Source: Halobellus rufus
Lineage (GTDB): Archaea; Halobacteriota; Halobacteria; Halobacteriales; Haloferacaceae
Assembly: GCF_000739575.1 (NCBI RefSeq)
Contig: NZ_BBJO01000014.1
Location: 186,001 to 250,000 of the forward strand
Direction: 5' to 3'
Length of the DNA stretch: 64,000 nt
The translations under genes and the position numbers were made by a program. Under the pieces are notes generated by a model. That model searched no databases, was not told the origin of the DNA, and saw nothing but the letters and a program-made list of their open reading frames with translations. This document shows positions 26,253-35,754 of this stretch, piece after piece (position 1 is the stretch's first letter; each line of letters begins with the position of its first letter).

Positions 26253-27998
26253 ATGTCAGATAGCGACGACGGAGGGATGTCCGACGGGTTGCAAGTAGAA
26301 CTGTTCCATCCGGAATCGGACCGGAGCCCGGGAGACACCAACATCCAGCGGTTCGGGTTCGACATTCACCCGATCGTCTTCCCGGTCGCACTGCTGTTGA
26401 TCGCGGTGTTCATCGCCGTCACCATCCTTCTCGGAGACCAAGCGGCGCAGGCGTACAGCGCGGTTCGTGGGTTCTTCGAGGGCAACTTCGGATGGTTCTA
26501 CCTACTCGCGGTGAACATCTTCATCGTAACCATCCTGTACTTCGCGCTCGGCCGGTTCGGAACGATCCGGATCGGCGGCGTCGAAGCCGAAAAGGAGTTC
26601 TCCGACTTCGCGTGGATGGCGATGCTGTTCAGCGCCGGTATGGGGATCGGCCTGATGTTCTTCAGCGTCTCGGAACCGCTGTACTACGTCTCGAACGTGC
26701 CAGGGTTCTTCGGCGCTGAGGCAGGGACCGGCGCAGCCGGTGTCGCCGCGATGACGCAGACGTTCTTCCACTGGGGCTTCCACCCGTGGGCGATCTACGG
26801 CCTCGTGGGACTCGGGTTGGCGTTCTTCTCGTTCAACCGCGGGCTCCCGTTGACGTTCCGATCGATCTTCTGGCCGCTCCTCGGTGAGCGAATTTACGGG
26901 TGGCCGGGTCACCTCATCGACCTGGTGACCGTCTTCGCGACGCTGTTCGGACTGGCGACGTCGCTCGGACTGGGTGTCGCACAGGTCAACACCGGTCTCT
27001 CGTACGTCCTCGGCGATATGCTCGGTCTCGTGAGCATCCCGACCGGGACGATGCCGCAGGTAGTGCTGATCGCCGGGATCACCCTGATCGCGACGATTTC
27101 GGTCGCCGCCGGTCTCGAAAGCGGCGTCAAGCGGCTGAGCACGATCAACCTCTATCTGATGTTGACCCTGCTCGGCTTCCTCATCGTCGTCGGCCCCACG
27201 CTCTACATCTTCGGTGCGTGGGTCGAAGGCCTCGGCGCGTACTTCGGTAACTTCCTCTCGCTCGCGTTCTTCACCGGGACGCTCGGCGAGGGTGGCGGCA
27301 CCGTCGGCGCGTGGACCGTGTTCTACTGGGCGTGGTGGATCGCCTGGTCGCCGTTCGTCGGGATGTTCATCGCGCGTATCTCGAAGGGCCGGACGGTCCG
27401 CGAGTTCGTGATGGGCGTGCTGTTCCTGCCGTCGCTGTTCTCGACGCTGTGGCTCGCCGCGTTCGGCGGGAGCGCACTGCAGAACACCCTCGTCGGTAAC
27501 GGTGCGGCGCTGGCGACGTACAACGAACTCGGACAGACCGTCGCGATGTTCGCCCTGCTGGAGCAGTTCCCGCTCGGGGCCATCTCCGGGCTGCTCGCGA
27601 CGCTCCTGGTGATCACCTTCTTCGTCACGTCCTCTGACTCGGGGTCGCTCGTCATCGACCACCTCACCTCCGGTGGCAAACACGACGTCCCGAAGGTCCA
27701 GCGGATCTTCTGGGCCGTCACCGAGGGCGCGGTCGCTGCGGTCCTGCTCATCGGTGGCGGACTCAACGCGCTGCAGACGGCGGCGATCGCGACCGGCTTC
27801 CCGTTCGCGATCATCCTCGTGTTGATGTGCTACACCGTCTATCAGGGACTGAAGAACGAACACGAGATCCTCTCCTCCGAGCAGTTCGCCGAGCGGATCC
27901 AGGATCTCACGGAGCAAGACGAGGTCGACGTCGTCACCTCGGGTAACGAGACCGTAACGGAGATTCGCGGCGGCGCAGAAACCGAGGGAGGTGACTGA
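26253..27998 (+). CDS. BCCT family betaine/choline/carnitine transporter (1)
   Basis: A 581-residue protein with 12 predicted spans. Segment FSAGMGIGLMFFSVSEPLYY carries the GMGIG glycine motif of Na+-coupled betaine carriers, and FYWAWWIAWSPFVGMFIARISKGRTVREF is the BCCT aromatic-box signature. The soluble ends are acidic. It probably imports glycine betaine or a similar osmolyte, which supplies the demethylation enzymes encoded on both sides. Haloarchaea also use such carriers purely for osmoprotection. Strong SD sequence and a long AT-rich leader precede it. Confidence 0.92.
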   Translation: MSDSDDGGMSDGLQVELFHPESDRSPGDTNIQRFGFDIHPIVFPVALLLIAVFIAVTILLGDQAAQAYSAVRGFFEGNFGWFYLLAVNIFIVTILYFALGRFGTIRIGGVEAEKEFSDFAWMAMLFSAGMGIGLMFFSVSEPLYYVSNVPGFFGAEAGTGAAGVAAMTQTFFHWGFHPWAIYGLVGLGLAFFSFNRGLPLTFRSIFWPLLGERIYGWPGHLIDLVTVFATLFGLATSLGLGVAQVNTGLSYVLGDMLGLVSIPTGTMPQVVLIAGITLIATISVAAGLESGVKRLSTINLYLMLTLLGFLIVVGPTLYIFGAWVEGLGAYFGNFLSLAFFTGTLGEGGGTVGAWTVFYWAWWIAWSPFVGMFIARISKGRTVREFVMGVLFLPSLFSTLWLAAFGGSALQNTLVGNGAALATYNELGQTVAMFALLEQFPLGAISGLLATLLVITFFVTSSDSGSLVIDHLTSGGKHDVPKVQRIFWAVTEGAVAAVLLIGGGLNALQTAAIATGFPFAIILVLMCYTVYQGLKNEHEILSSEQFAERIQDLTEQDEVDVVTSGNETVTEIRGGAETEGGD

Positions 27999-28156
27999 TC
28001 GAAACCCGAAAGTTCGCTGAACGGACCCGTTTCGACGACGAGAACCGACACTTTCCTTCCTATCTCGAATCCGAGACCGTCGACAGCGACTGCTCGGACC
28101 GGTCGCGCGTTCAGTTCGCCCAAGTGGGCGGTTCTAGTCACACCCGTCCGTCGGGT

Positions 28157-28405
28157 TCAATAAAACTTCCACTCGTCCTCTTCGTCGTCGCCCGGCGGGC
28201 GTCGGCTGACGCCGTCGTCGTCCTGTTCGACGTCGTCGGGCCACTGGATCCCGTCGCCTCGCACGCTGCGGTACAGCACGCCCGCAAAGGCGACGAGTAA
28301 GAGGAGCAGGACCAACGTGCCGGCGATGCTCACGAGGTCGGGGAGCGACTCGAACGGGAACTGCAGGATCCGTGCGTCGTCGGCGAGGGGGAGGGGAGGG
28401 TGCAT
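28157..28405 (-). CDS. 82-residue single-span membrane protein
   Basis: MHPPLPLADDARILQFPFES..., one hydrophobic segment (IAGTLVLLLLLVAFAGVLYRSV) and an acidic C-terminal tail ending DDEEDEWKFY. Unknown function; the acidic tail is typical of haloarchaeal cytoplasmic segments. It converges with the BCCT gene. Confidence 0.6.
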   Translation of the reverse strand: MHPPLPLADDARILQFPFESLPDLVSIAGTLVLLLLLVAFAGVLYRSVRGDGIQWPDDVEQDDDGVSRRPPGDDEEDEWKFY

Positions 28406-28495
28406 ACCTCACACTACGGGCTGGAGGCGTTTAGGTTCGGGCGGTGGCTCGTCGGTCGGAAGGGAGTGCCGAGCATCGGTCCCCGGACGTGTGCC

Positions 28496-29104
28496 TCAGC
28501 GCCCCTTGGCCTCGCGTTCGGCCGCGTCGGCGTGAACCCACCGACGGACCGACCCCCCGATGCCGAACGCCGCGATGCCGAACCAGGCGACGGCCCCCAG
28601 CGCGACCGGGAGAACGAGGACCGCGACTGCGCCGAGGAGACCGACGCCGACCAGACCGATCCAGGGGTCGCCGAGGCCGGCGCTCTCGGCGAGCCACGCG
28701 CCGACGACGACGTATCCGATCCCACCGAGCGTGAGCAACGCGCCGGCGAGGGCGACCGCCGCGACCGTCAGCACCGCAGACGAGTCGACGCCGAGTCCGG
28801 CGAGTTGCGTGAGCCCGTAGGCGACGAGAAAGCCCGCCAGCGCGTACGCGAACAGTCCGTAGAGCACCGAGAGCGGGACGCTCTCTGTCGAGGCGCGTAC
28901 GGCAGTCCGCAGCCGGTTTCCGTACAGATAGAGGACGGCACCGCCCACGATCGTACTGCTCATAAAGGCCAGCGCCGCCCGGTAGGAAGCGGGGACCGTC
29001 GTGACCGCCGACGGGTCGACTAGCTGTAGTGATACCGCCAACGCCGTCGCGAGCGCGTCGACGGGGAGCAACGCTGTCTGGAAAATCACGACACGAGATA
29101 TCAC
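28496..29104 (-). CDS. integral membrane protein, uncharacterised
   Basis: 202 residues, about six hydrophobic segments (for example ALAFMSSTIVGGAVLYLYG; LYGLFAYALAGFLVAYGL; GLLGAVAVLVLPVALGAVAWF). GTG start at 29104. No recognisable motif. Lies 60 bases downstream of the folC-folP gene on the same strand and may be co-transcribed with it. Confidence 0.65.
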   Translation of the reverse strand: MISRVVIFQTALLPVDALATALAVSLQLVDPSAVTTVPASYRAALAFMSSTIVGGAVLYLYGNRLRTAVRASTESVPLSVLYGLFAYALAGFLVAYGLTQLAGLGVDSSAVLTVAAVALAGALLTLGGIGYVVVGAWLAESAGLGDPWIGLVGVGLLGAVAVLVLPVALGAVAWFGIAAFGIGGSVRRWVHADAAEREAKGR

Positions 29105-29164
29105 AGCGCGTGGTGAAAGTGTATCGATCGAGCGCGGCGCAGTCGGTGCGTATCCCGCGTGCCG

Positions 29165-31621
29165 TCACTCCCGGGTCAGTCGACCTTCCGCCACGCGGAG
29201 CGCCGAGGTGTTTTCCTCGACGTCGTGGACGCGGACGACGTCAGCGCCCCGGTCGGCAGCGATCGCCGTTCCCGCGACCGTCGGCGTCAGTCGCCCGTCG
29301 TCGGCGTAATCGACGCCCTCGAACATCGACTTCCGCGAGTGCCCGATCAGTACCGGACAGCCCAGCGCCCGTAACTCCGCGGCGCGGTCGATGAGGGCGA
29401 ACGACTCCTCGGGGGACTTCCCGAATCCGCAACCGGGGTCGACGACGACCTTCTCCGGGTCGATCCCGGCCCGTTCGGCCCGGATGAGCTGTTCGTTGAG
29501 CGCGTCGATGACGTCTTCGACGACGTCGTCGTAGACCGGGGTGTCGTCGGGGTCGACGGGGATCGAGTGGCTGTGCATCAACACGAGGGACGCGTCGTGC
29601 TCGGCTATGACGAACGGCATCTCCGGATCCGCGAGCCCGGAGACGTCGTTGACGATGTCCGCGCCGGCCGCGAGGGCCGCGTCGGCCACCTCGGCCTTCC
29701 ACGTGTCGACGGAGATTGGGGCGTCGAGGTCGGCGAGCGCCTCGATCACCGGGACGACTCGGTCGATCTCCTCGGCGGCCGGGACCGGGTCCGCGCCGGG
29801 GCGGGTGCTTTCGCCGCCGACGTCGATGATCTCCGCGCCCGCGTCGACCAGCTCCTGCGCGCGGTCGACGGCCGCGTCGACCGCCTCGTACTCCCCGCCG
29901 TCGTGAAAGCTGTCCGGCGTCACGTTGAGAATGCCCATCACGGCCGTGTCGTCGCCGCCGAGCGGGCCCAAGCCGGCCTCGTTCGGAGGGTCCTGCGGTC
30001 CGAGCTGTTCGCGCAGTTGCGTCGCGACGTGCCGGAGTCCCAAGTCCGCGTCCGCGAGTTCGGAGACGAGCTCTCGGAGCCCCGTGGTCGTGCCCGCGAT
30101 CACCGTCGCGACCAGTTTCTGTGGGCTGCCCGCCCGCGAGCGGCGGCAGTCGACGCCGACTGCCGTTGCGAGGTCTGCGACCCGTTCGGCCTGGTCGGGC
30201 CGGAGGTAGGTCCTGAACACGCGTCGGTCGACGTCCGCGGCGGTCACTGGTCCGCCCGGTGAACCCGCGGTCGGGACGTCGAAGGCCGCACCCACGAAGG
30301 ACGCGTCCACGTGCGCCTCCCGGGGTCGAACGACGGGCACCAGCGTGCGGGCCCAGCGGTCCCGCGCCTCCGCGACGGCGTACAGCGAGCCCGTGACGAG
30401 GACGAAATCGTCGGGGTCGGCGGCTTCGATGGCGGCCTCGGTGGCTTCGGCGACCGACGGCACGACCTCGACGGCGTCGGCGCGGGATTCGAGCGTTTCG
30501 GCCAGCGCGTCGGGCTCTGCGGCCCGATCGAGGTCCGGTCGGGTCGCGTACGCCGACGCAACCGGCGGGAGTGACGCGACCATCTCGTCGTGGTCTTTGT
30601 CCGCCATCGCGCCGAAGACGAGATGGAGGTCGTCGTAGGTGTAGCGGTCGAGGAGGGCCGAGAGCGTCTCCGCCGCGCCGGGGTTGTGCGAGCCGTCGAG
30701 GACGGTCATCGGCTCCGTGGACATAATCTCGAAGCGCCCCGGCCAGACGACCGATCGGAGTCCCATGGCGATGGTTTCGGGATCGACGTCCGCGATCTGT
30801 CGTGCGAGCGTCGCCGCGACGCCGGCGTTGGCGGCCTGGTGTGCGCCCAGAAGTGGAAGCTGCGTCTCGACCGACCAGTCCGGACCGGCGATCCGCACGT
30901 CGCTTTCGACCGCCGAGTGCATCCCGCGTTCAATCGCGACGACGTCCGGGCGATCCCCGTCGGTCCCCTCCTCCGTCCCCACCGCGACGACCTCGGTGAT
31001 CTCGCGGATCGCCTCGAGGGCCGCGCCGGTCGCTCCCGTGACGAGCGGGGCGTTGGCGGGCGCGACCTGCGCCTTGTCGCGCGCGATCTCCTCGACGGTG
31101 TCGCCCAGCAGTTCGGTGTGTTCGAGGCTGACGCTCGTGACGGCGCTCGCGATCGGGTCGACCGCGCTCGTCGCGTCGTACCGCCCGCCGATCCCGACCT
31201 CGAGGATAGCCACGTCGACGTCCATCTCGCTGAAGTGCCGTAGCGCGAGGGCGGTCAGGACCTCGAAGTGGGTCGGTTCGTCGTCGATCTCGCGGAGTCG
31301 GTCGATGCAGGGAGCGATCTCCTCGACGTACGTCGCGAGTTGGGACTTCGGAATCTTTCGGCCGTCGACCTGCACCTGTTCGCGGAAGTCGTTCAAGCCC
31401 GGCGAGGTGAAGATACCCACGCTGACGCCCGCTCGCCGCAGCACGCTGTCCAGCATCCGGGCGGTGCTCCCCTTCCCGTTCGATCCCGCGATCTGCACGC
31501 AGTCGACGTCGTCCTGTGGGTCGTCGAAGTGCGCGAGCATCTGCGCCGTGGTCTCGATACCGAGTTTCGGCCGCCGCTGCTGGAACGAGGTGAGGTAGTC
31601 GGCCGCCTCGTGGTATTTCAT
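29165..31621 (-). CDS. folylpolyglutamate synthase/dihydropteroate synthase fusion (FolC-FolP)
   Basis: 818 residues. N-terminal FolC (about 1-430): VQIAGSNGKGSTARML P-loop, GIFTSPGLNDFREQV, TSVSLEHTELLG, and VLDGSHNPGAAE. C-terminal FolP (about 540-818): MGILNVTPDSFHDGGEYE, GGESTRPGADPV, VVDPGCGFGKSPEES and IGHSRKSMFEG. Such fusions are known in haloarchaea, where FolP joins pterin to p-aminobenzoate and FolC adds glutamate. It supports THF supply for the surrounding one-carbon genes. It shares a divergent intergenic region with formate-THF ligase. Confidence 0.95.
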   Translation of the reverse strand: MKYHEAADYLTSFQQRRPKLGIETTAQMLAHFDDPQDDVDCVQIAGSNGKGSTARMLDSVLRRAGVSVGIFTSPGLNDFREQVQVDGRKIPKSQLATYVEEIAPCIDRLREIDDEPTHFEVLTALALRHFSEMDVDVAILEVGIGGRYDATSAVDPIASAVTSVSLEHTELLGDTVEEIARDKAQVAPANAPLVTGATGAALEAIREITEVVAVGTEEGTDGDRPDVVAIERGMHSAVESDVRIAGPDWSVETQLPLLGAHQAANAGVAATLARQIADVDPETIAMGLRSVVWPGRFEIMSTEPMTVLDGSHNPGAAETLSALLDRYTYDDLHLVFGAMADKDHDEMVASLPPVASAYATRPDLDRAAEPDALAETLESRADAVEVVPSVAEATEAAIEAADPDDFVLVTGSLYAVAEARDRWARTLVPVVRPREAHVDASFVGAAFDVPTAGSPGGPVTAADVDRRVFRTYLRPDQAERVADLATAVGVDCRRSRAGSPQKLVATVIAGTTTGLRELVSELADADLGLRHVATQLREQLGPQDPPNEAGLGPLGGDDTAVMGILNVTPDSFHDGGEYEAVDAAVDRAQELVDAGAEIIDVGGESTRPGADPVPAAEEIDRVVPVIEALADLDAPISVDTWKAEVADAALAAGADIVNDVSGLADPEMPFVIAEHDASLVLMHSHSIPVDPDDTPVYDDVVEDVIDALNEQLIRAERAGIDPEKVVVDPGCGFGKSPEESFALIDRAAELRALGCPVLIGHSRKSMFEGVDYADDGRLTPTVAGTAIAADRGADVVRVHDVEENTSALRVAEGRLTRE

Positions 31622-31976
31622 ACCAACGTATCGTCGTCGGTTACCTGATTAACCTATCGCAGCGGAGTCGATCCGCGGAAACTATTACAAATCAGATATT
31701 TATACGGTGGCCGACAGATTGCGAGTATATCGGATATACTTAAATCAGTCAACCGCGACCGACAGCAATCTGGGCGATGGAAATATCCAGCGGTCGTCGG
31801 TATATTCTCCAGAGCCGAGCCGTCTCCGAGCCCAGCTTCGAAAAATGTATCCCTCTTTTGGACAGCTATTTCCGATATATCCGGAGCCCAACGAAACGCG
31901 CTCGAAACACGTCTTATCTGATTTCTGTAAATTTTTTCCGATACGCTTACGTGGCCTCCGCGGGTCACCGCAAAGT
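31622..31976. promoter_or_regulatory. AT-rich divergent control region of folC-folP and formate-THF ligase
   Basis: 355 bases, unusually AT-rich for this genome and without a gene. ATATTTATAC at 31696-31705 can serve as a TATA-like box in either direction. A perfect 17-base palindrome, AGTATATCGGATATACT, spans 31724-31740. Related TCGGTATATT (about 31797) and TTCCGATATATCC (31870-31882) repeat the ATATCGG theme. The fhs leader may therefore be long, or the palindromes may be operators. Confidence 0.5.
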
Positions 31977-33698
31977 ATGGCCTCCGAAGACGAGGGCGGT
32001 TTCCCAACAGATTACGAGATTGCAACGAAAGCGGAGAAACAACCGATCGGCGACGTCCTCGAACCGTGGGGCGTCGGCGACGACGACGTCGAACTGTACG
32101 GCGACTATAAGGCGAAACTGTCGCACGACGCCGTAAGCCGGCTTCGTGACAACGCCGAGAACAAGGAGGGCAACCTCGTGCTCGTGACGGGGATGACCCC
32201 GACGCCGATGGGCGAGGGCAAGACGGTCACCACCGTCGGCCTCGGCCAGACGCTCAACCACGTCGGCGAGGACGCGATGATCGCGATCCGCGAACCGTCG
32301 CTCGGGCCGGTCTTCGGCGTGAAGGGCGGCGCGGCCGGCGGCGGCTACTCGCAGGTGCTCCCGATGGAGGACATCAACCTCCACTTCACCGGCGACCTCC
32401 ACGCGCTCACCTCCGCGCACAACCTCATCGCGGCGATGCTCGACGCGAAGATCTCCCAGAGCGACGAGATCGACATCGACGTCAACGACGTCGCGTGGCC
32501 GCGCGCGATGGATATGAACGAGCGCGCACTCCGCGACATCGTCATCGGCCTCGGCGGGTCCTCCGGCGGCACTCCCCGCGAGAGCCGCTTCCTCCTCACG
32601 GCCGCCTCCGAGCTGATGGCCGTCCTCTGTCTCGCCGAGGACCTCGCCGATCTCAAAGAGCGGGTCGCCCGCATCATCGTCGCCTACACCGAGGACGGCG
32701 ACCCCGTCACCGTCGACGACATCGACGCGACCGGCCCGGCCTCGATGCTGCTGAAGGACGCGATCAAGCCGAACCTCGTTCAGACGCTCGAGGGCACGCC
32801 CGCGTTCGTCCACGGCGGCCCCTTCGCGAACATCGCCCACGGGACGAACTCCCTCATCGCCGACAAGGCCGCCTTCGGGATGGGCGATTACCTCGTCACT
32901 GAGGCAGGCTTCGGCTCCGATCTCGGCGCGGAGAAGTTCATGAACATCGTCTGCCGCCTCGGCGACATGACGCCGAACGCGGTCGTGCTCGTCTCGACTG
33001 TCCGCGCGCTGAAGTACCACGGGATGGGCATGTGGCCCGCCGACCTCGAAGAGGTCAAGGAAGCCGGCGTCGACGAACTCGAAGCCGGGTTCGCGAACCT
33101 GGACAAGCACGTCCGGAACCTCCAGAAGTTCGGCGTCCCGGTCGTCGTCGCGCTCAACCGCTTCCCCGACGACTCGGACGAGGAGGTCCAGGCGGTGCTC
33201 GATCACTGCCGCGAGGACCTCGGCGTCCGCATCGCCGAGTCGAACGTCTTCGCCGAGGGCAGCGAGGGCGGCGTCGACCTCGCCGAGAACGTCATCGAGG
33301 CCGTCGACGAGGGCGACGAGGACGAGTTCGACCACCTCTACCCCGACGACGCCCCGATCAAAGAGAAGATCGAGACCGTCGCGACCGAGGTCTACGGTGC
33401 CGACGGCGTCAACTTCACGGGCGGCGCGGAGGACGACATCGAACGGCTCGAAGACCTCGGCTTCGACGACGTCCCGGTCTGTCTCTCGAAGACGTTCCAC
33501 TCCCTGAGCGACGACCCCTCGAAGAAGGGCGCGCCCTCGGGCTGGGAGCTGGAAGTCCGCGAGCTGTACCCCTCCGCGGGTGCCGGCTTCATTGTCGCGC
33601 TAACGGGCGACGTCCTCGACATGCCGGGCCTCCCGGCCGTGCCCGCCGCCGCGGGGATGGACATCGACGAGGACGGCAACATCAGCGGCCTGTTCTGA
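31977..33698 (+). CDS. fhs: formate-tetrahydrofolate ligase
   Basis: 573 residues, close to the family length. VTGMTPTPMGEGKTVTTVGLG is the ATP-binding P-loop; EPSLGPVFGVKGGAAGGGYSQV, MEDINLHFTGD, TGPASMLLKDAIKPNLVQT and FANIAHGTNSL are conserved. The enzyme links formate, ATP and THF with 10-formyl-THF; in methyl catabolism it runs toward formate and ATP. The start at 31977 (MASEDEGG) removes a long unsupported extension through the AT-rich control region. Formate dehydrogenase lies about 2 kb downstream on the same strand. Confidence 0.96.
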   Translation: MASEDEGGFPTDYEIATKAEKQPIGDVLEPWGVGDDDVELYGDYKAKLSHDAVSRLRDNAENKEGNLVLVTGMTPTPMGEGKTVTTVGLGQTLNHVGEDAMIAIREPSLGPVFGVKGGAAGGGYSQVLPMEDINLHFTGDLHALTSAHNLIAAMLDAKISQSDEIDIDVNDVAWPRAMDMNERALRDIVIGLGGSSGGTPRESRFLLTAASELMAVLCLAEDLADLKERVARIIVAYTEDGDPVTVDDIDATGPASMLLKDAIKPNLVQTLEGTPAFVHGGPFANIAHGTNSLIADKAAFGMGDYLVTEAGFGSDLGAEKFMNIVCRLGDMTPNAVVLVSTVRALKYHGMGMWPADLEEVKEAGVDELEAGFANLDKHVRNLQKFGVPVVVALNRFPDDSDEEVQAVLDHCREDLGVRIAESNVFAEGSEGGVDLAENVIEAVDEGDEDEFDHLYPDDAPIKEKIETVATEVYGADGVNFTGGAEDDIERLEDLGFDDVPVCLSKTFHSLSDDPSKKGAPSGWELEVRELYPSAGAGFIVALTGDVLDMPGLPAVPAAAGMDIDEDGNISGLF

Positions 33699-33845
33699 GG
33701 CCGCCGACGCGCTGTCTCTCCCGACGGCAGTTCGAGAATCGGCGACGGTCGAACGAGCGGTGATTTTTTGCGGCTGACGGCGTCGAGAACGATAGCGCCG
33801 CCAGCAGCGACCACACGGCGACGACCGGATGGACCGGGGCGCTTG

Positions 33846-34406
33846 TCACCGCTCTTCGGCGAATACCCAGAGCGCCCGATAGAGGTCCCACAGCGAACGG
33901 TCACAGCGGTCGGCGATCGCCCGATACGTCTCCAGATACTCCTCGTAGTCCGCCGCCGTCGGTGAGTCGGGGTAGTCGTCGTCGAGTTCGCCCAGCGCCC
34001 GCAGCGTCGACCACTGCCGCTCGTCGATAACGACGTACCGATCGGGGTCGATGAACTGGCAGAACGCCGATCCGATCTGGACGTCGACGCCCGAGAGCGC
34101 GGTCAACCGCCTCAGCATCTCCGCCGCCGTGTCGGCCTCGACGGCGGCCGATATCGCCTCGTGGACGTCCTCGTAATCGTTTTCGTCGTAGGCGTCCTCG
34201 ATCGCGCGGCGGTCGGCGTTCGGGACCGCACCCAGGAACCGACGGCCGTACCACTGAACGACCCACTCGGGGTCGCGCCAGCCGTAGTCGCCGTCGGCGA
34301 ACGTCCCGGGCAACAGGTCGACGTGCTCGTCCTCGACTGTCGAGAGCGGCTGGTAATCGGGATACCGTTCGACCCGCTCGTCGATCGCTTCCGCGGTGAG
34401 TTCCAT
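33846..34406 (-). CDS. conserved haloarchaeal protein, uncharacterised
   Basis: A 186-residue protein (MELTAEAIDERVERYP...). It contains AFCQFIDPDRYVVIDERQWSTLRALG and ends DRSLWDLYRALWVFAEER. The composition is soluble and acidic, with several aromatic residues, and no membrane segment. I recognise no catalytic motif. ATG at 34406, just before a divergent extradiol dioxygenase-like gene. Function unknown. Confidence 0.65.
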   Translation of the reverse strand: MELTAEAIDERVERYPDYQPLSTVEDEHVDLLPGTFADGDYGWRDPEWVVQWYGRRFLGAVPNADRRAIEDAYDENDYEDVHEAISAAVEADTAAEMLRRLTALSGVDVQIGSAFCQFIDPDRYVVIDERQWSTLRALGELDDDYPDSPTAADYEEYLETYRAIADRCDRSLWDLYRALWVFAEER

Positions 34407-34571
34407 ACGCCAACCTCGGGCGCGAGGGTTCTCAGACTGTCGGCTCACAGCCGTCGGGGTGAACGCAGGCAGCTGTCGCGGACGTCGAACGCGAGCCTCG
34501 ATGGTTCGGGCGAATCCAAGAATCTGAGGATCTGCGGGTCCGTTTTTATTTGCGATGTCGAAGTCGGTGGT

Positions 34572-35513
34572 ATGTCGCCAGAAGTCGCACGGCTGGGGCA
34601 CGTCGCGCTGGAAACGCCGGACGTCGAGGAGTCGCTGTCGTTCTTCTCTGACACCGTGGGGTTGGAGGTCGTCGAGCGGACGGCCGAGACCGCCTACCTG
34701 CGCGGCGTCGAGGAGTACGACCACCACACGCTCAGCCTGACGGCCGCCGAGGAGTCGGGCGTCGACCACGTCGGCTGGCAGACCGAAGAACCGGAACACG
34801 TCGCGGCGTTCGCCGACCGCCTCGAAGCGGAGGGAATCGACGTCTCGTGGGTCGAGGAAGGCGTCGAGGCGGGGCAGGGCGAGGCGATCCGCTTCGAGGT
34901 GCCGAACGGACACCGCTTCGAGCTTTACGGCGAGATGGCGAAGCCCGAACCGCCGAAGGAGCGCCGCTCGAAGCTCAAGAACCGCCAGTACGACCCCACG
35001 GAGAACCACCCCACCGCACCGAATCGGATCGATCACCTGCAGATCTGGGACGGCGACGCGCTGGAGTGCGCCGAGTGGATCCGCGACGTCCTCGGGTTCG
35101 ACGAGCAGGAGTACTACGACCTCGAGGACGGCTCCCGGTGGGGGACCTTCCTCAGCGCCTGCGGCGTGAAGATCGACCTCGCGATCGTCCAGTCCGAACA
35201 CGCCGACGACGACGCCGCCGTCCACCACGTCGCCTTCGAGGTCGACGGCGTCAGAGACCTCTTCGAGGCGCACAACGTGATGAACGAGAACGGCGTCCCG
35301 GTCGACGGGATCGGCCAGCACGGGATCTCGCGGGGCGAGTTTATGTACGCACGAGACCCCACCAGCGGCCACCGGATCGAGTTCAACACCGGGAGTTACC
35401 TCACGCTCGACCCCCACTGGGAGCCGGTCGAGTGGGAGGAAAACGACATCAGCGACGGCGACGACCACCAGTGGGTCGGCGGCATCGACTCGCTGGAGCG
35501 CGTCACGTACTGA
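34572..35513 (+). CDS. VOC/extradiol dioxygenase (catechol 2,3-dioxygenase-like)
   Basis: 313 residues with two VOC repeats (about 1-125 and 150-313). Likely metal ligands are His155 (IDHLQIWD), a histidine of VHHVAFEV near 218-219, and Glu270 in GHRIEFNTG. The C-terminal GQHGISRGEFMYARDP followed by TLDPHWEPVEW resembles XylE-like catechol 2,3-dioxygenases. It could cleave an aromatic diol; the substrate is unknown. It sits between formate-THF ligase and formate dehydrogenase, with no obvious link to them. ATG at 34572. Confidence 0.82.
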   Translation: MSPEVARLGHVALETPDVEESLSFFSDTVGLEVVERTAETAYLRGVEEYDHHTLSLTAAEESGVDHVGWQTEEPEHVAAFADRLEAEGIDVSWVEEGVEAGQGEAIRFEVPNGHRFELYGEMAKPEPPKERRSKLKNRQYDPTENHPTAPNRIDHLQIWDGDALECAEWIRDVLGFDEQEYYDLEDGSRWGTFLSACGVKIDLAIVQSEHADDDAAVHHVAFEVDGVRDLFEAHNVMNENGVPVDGIGQHGISRGEFMYARDPTSGHRIEFNTGSYLTLDPHWEPVEWEENDISDGDDHQWVGGIDSLERVTY

Positions 35514-35754
35514 ATCGGGTCCCGGGAACGCCAGACACCGCTATCGACCCCTAGCAGCGAGCCTCACTGAGACGCCCGTCGACGGCGGCGTATCGAGCAC
35601 GGTTTTTCACCGCTGGTCATTACTTGTATTCCGGGTAAAACGGCGACCTGACGCTTTCGTCCGGGATTCTCGGCTGAGGTATGTGAGAAAGATTCATACG
35701 CTTGGCAGGGAAGGATTCGAACAGAGATGAGCCACAACGCGGAGGGAACACAGT

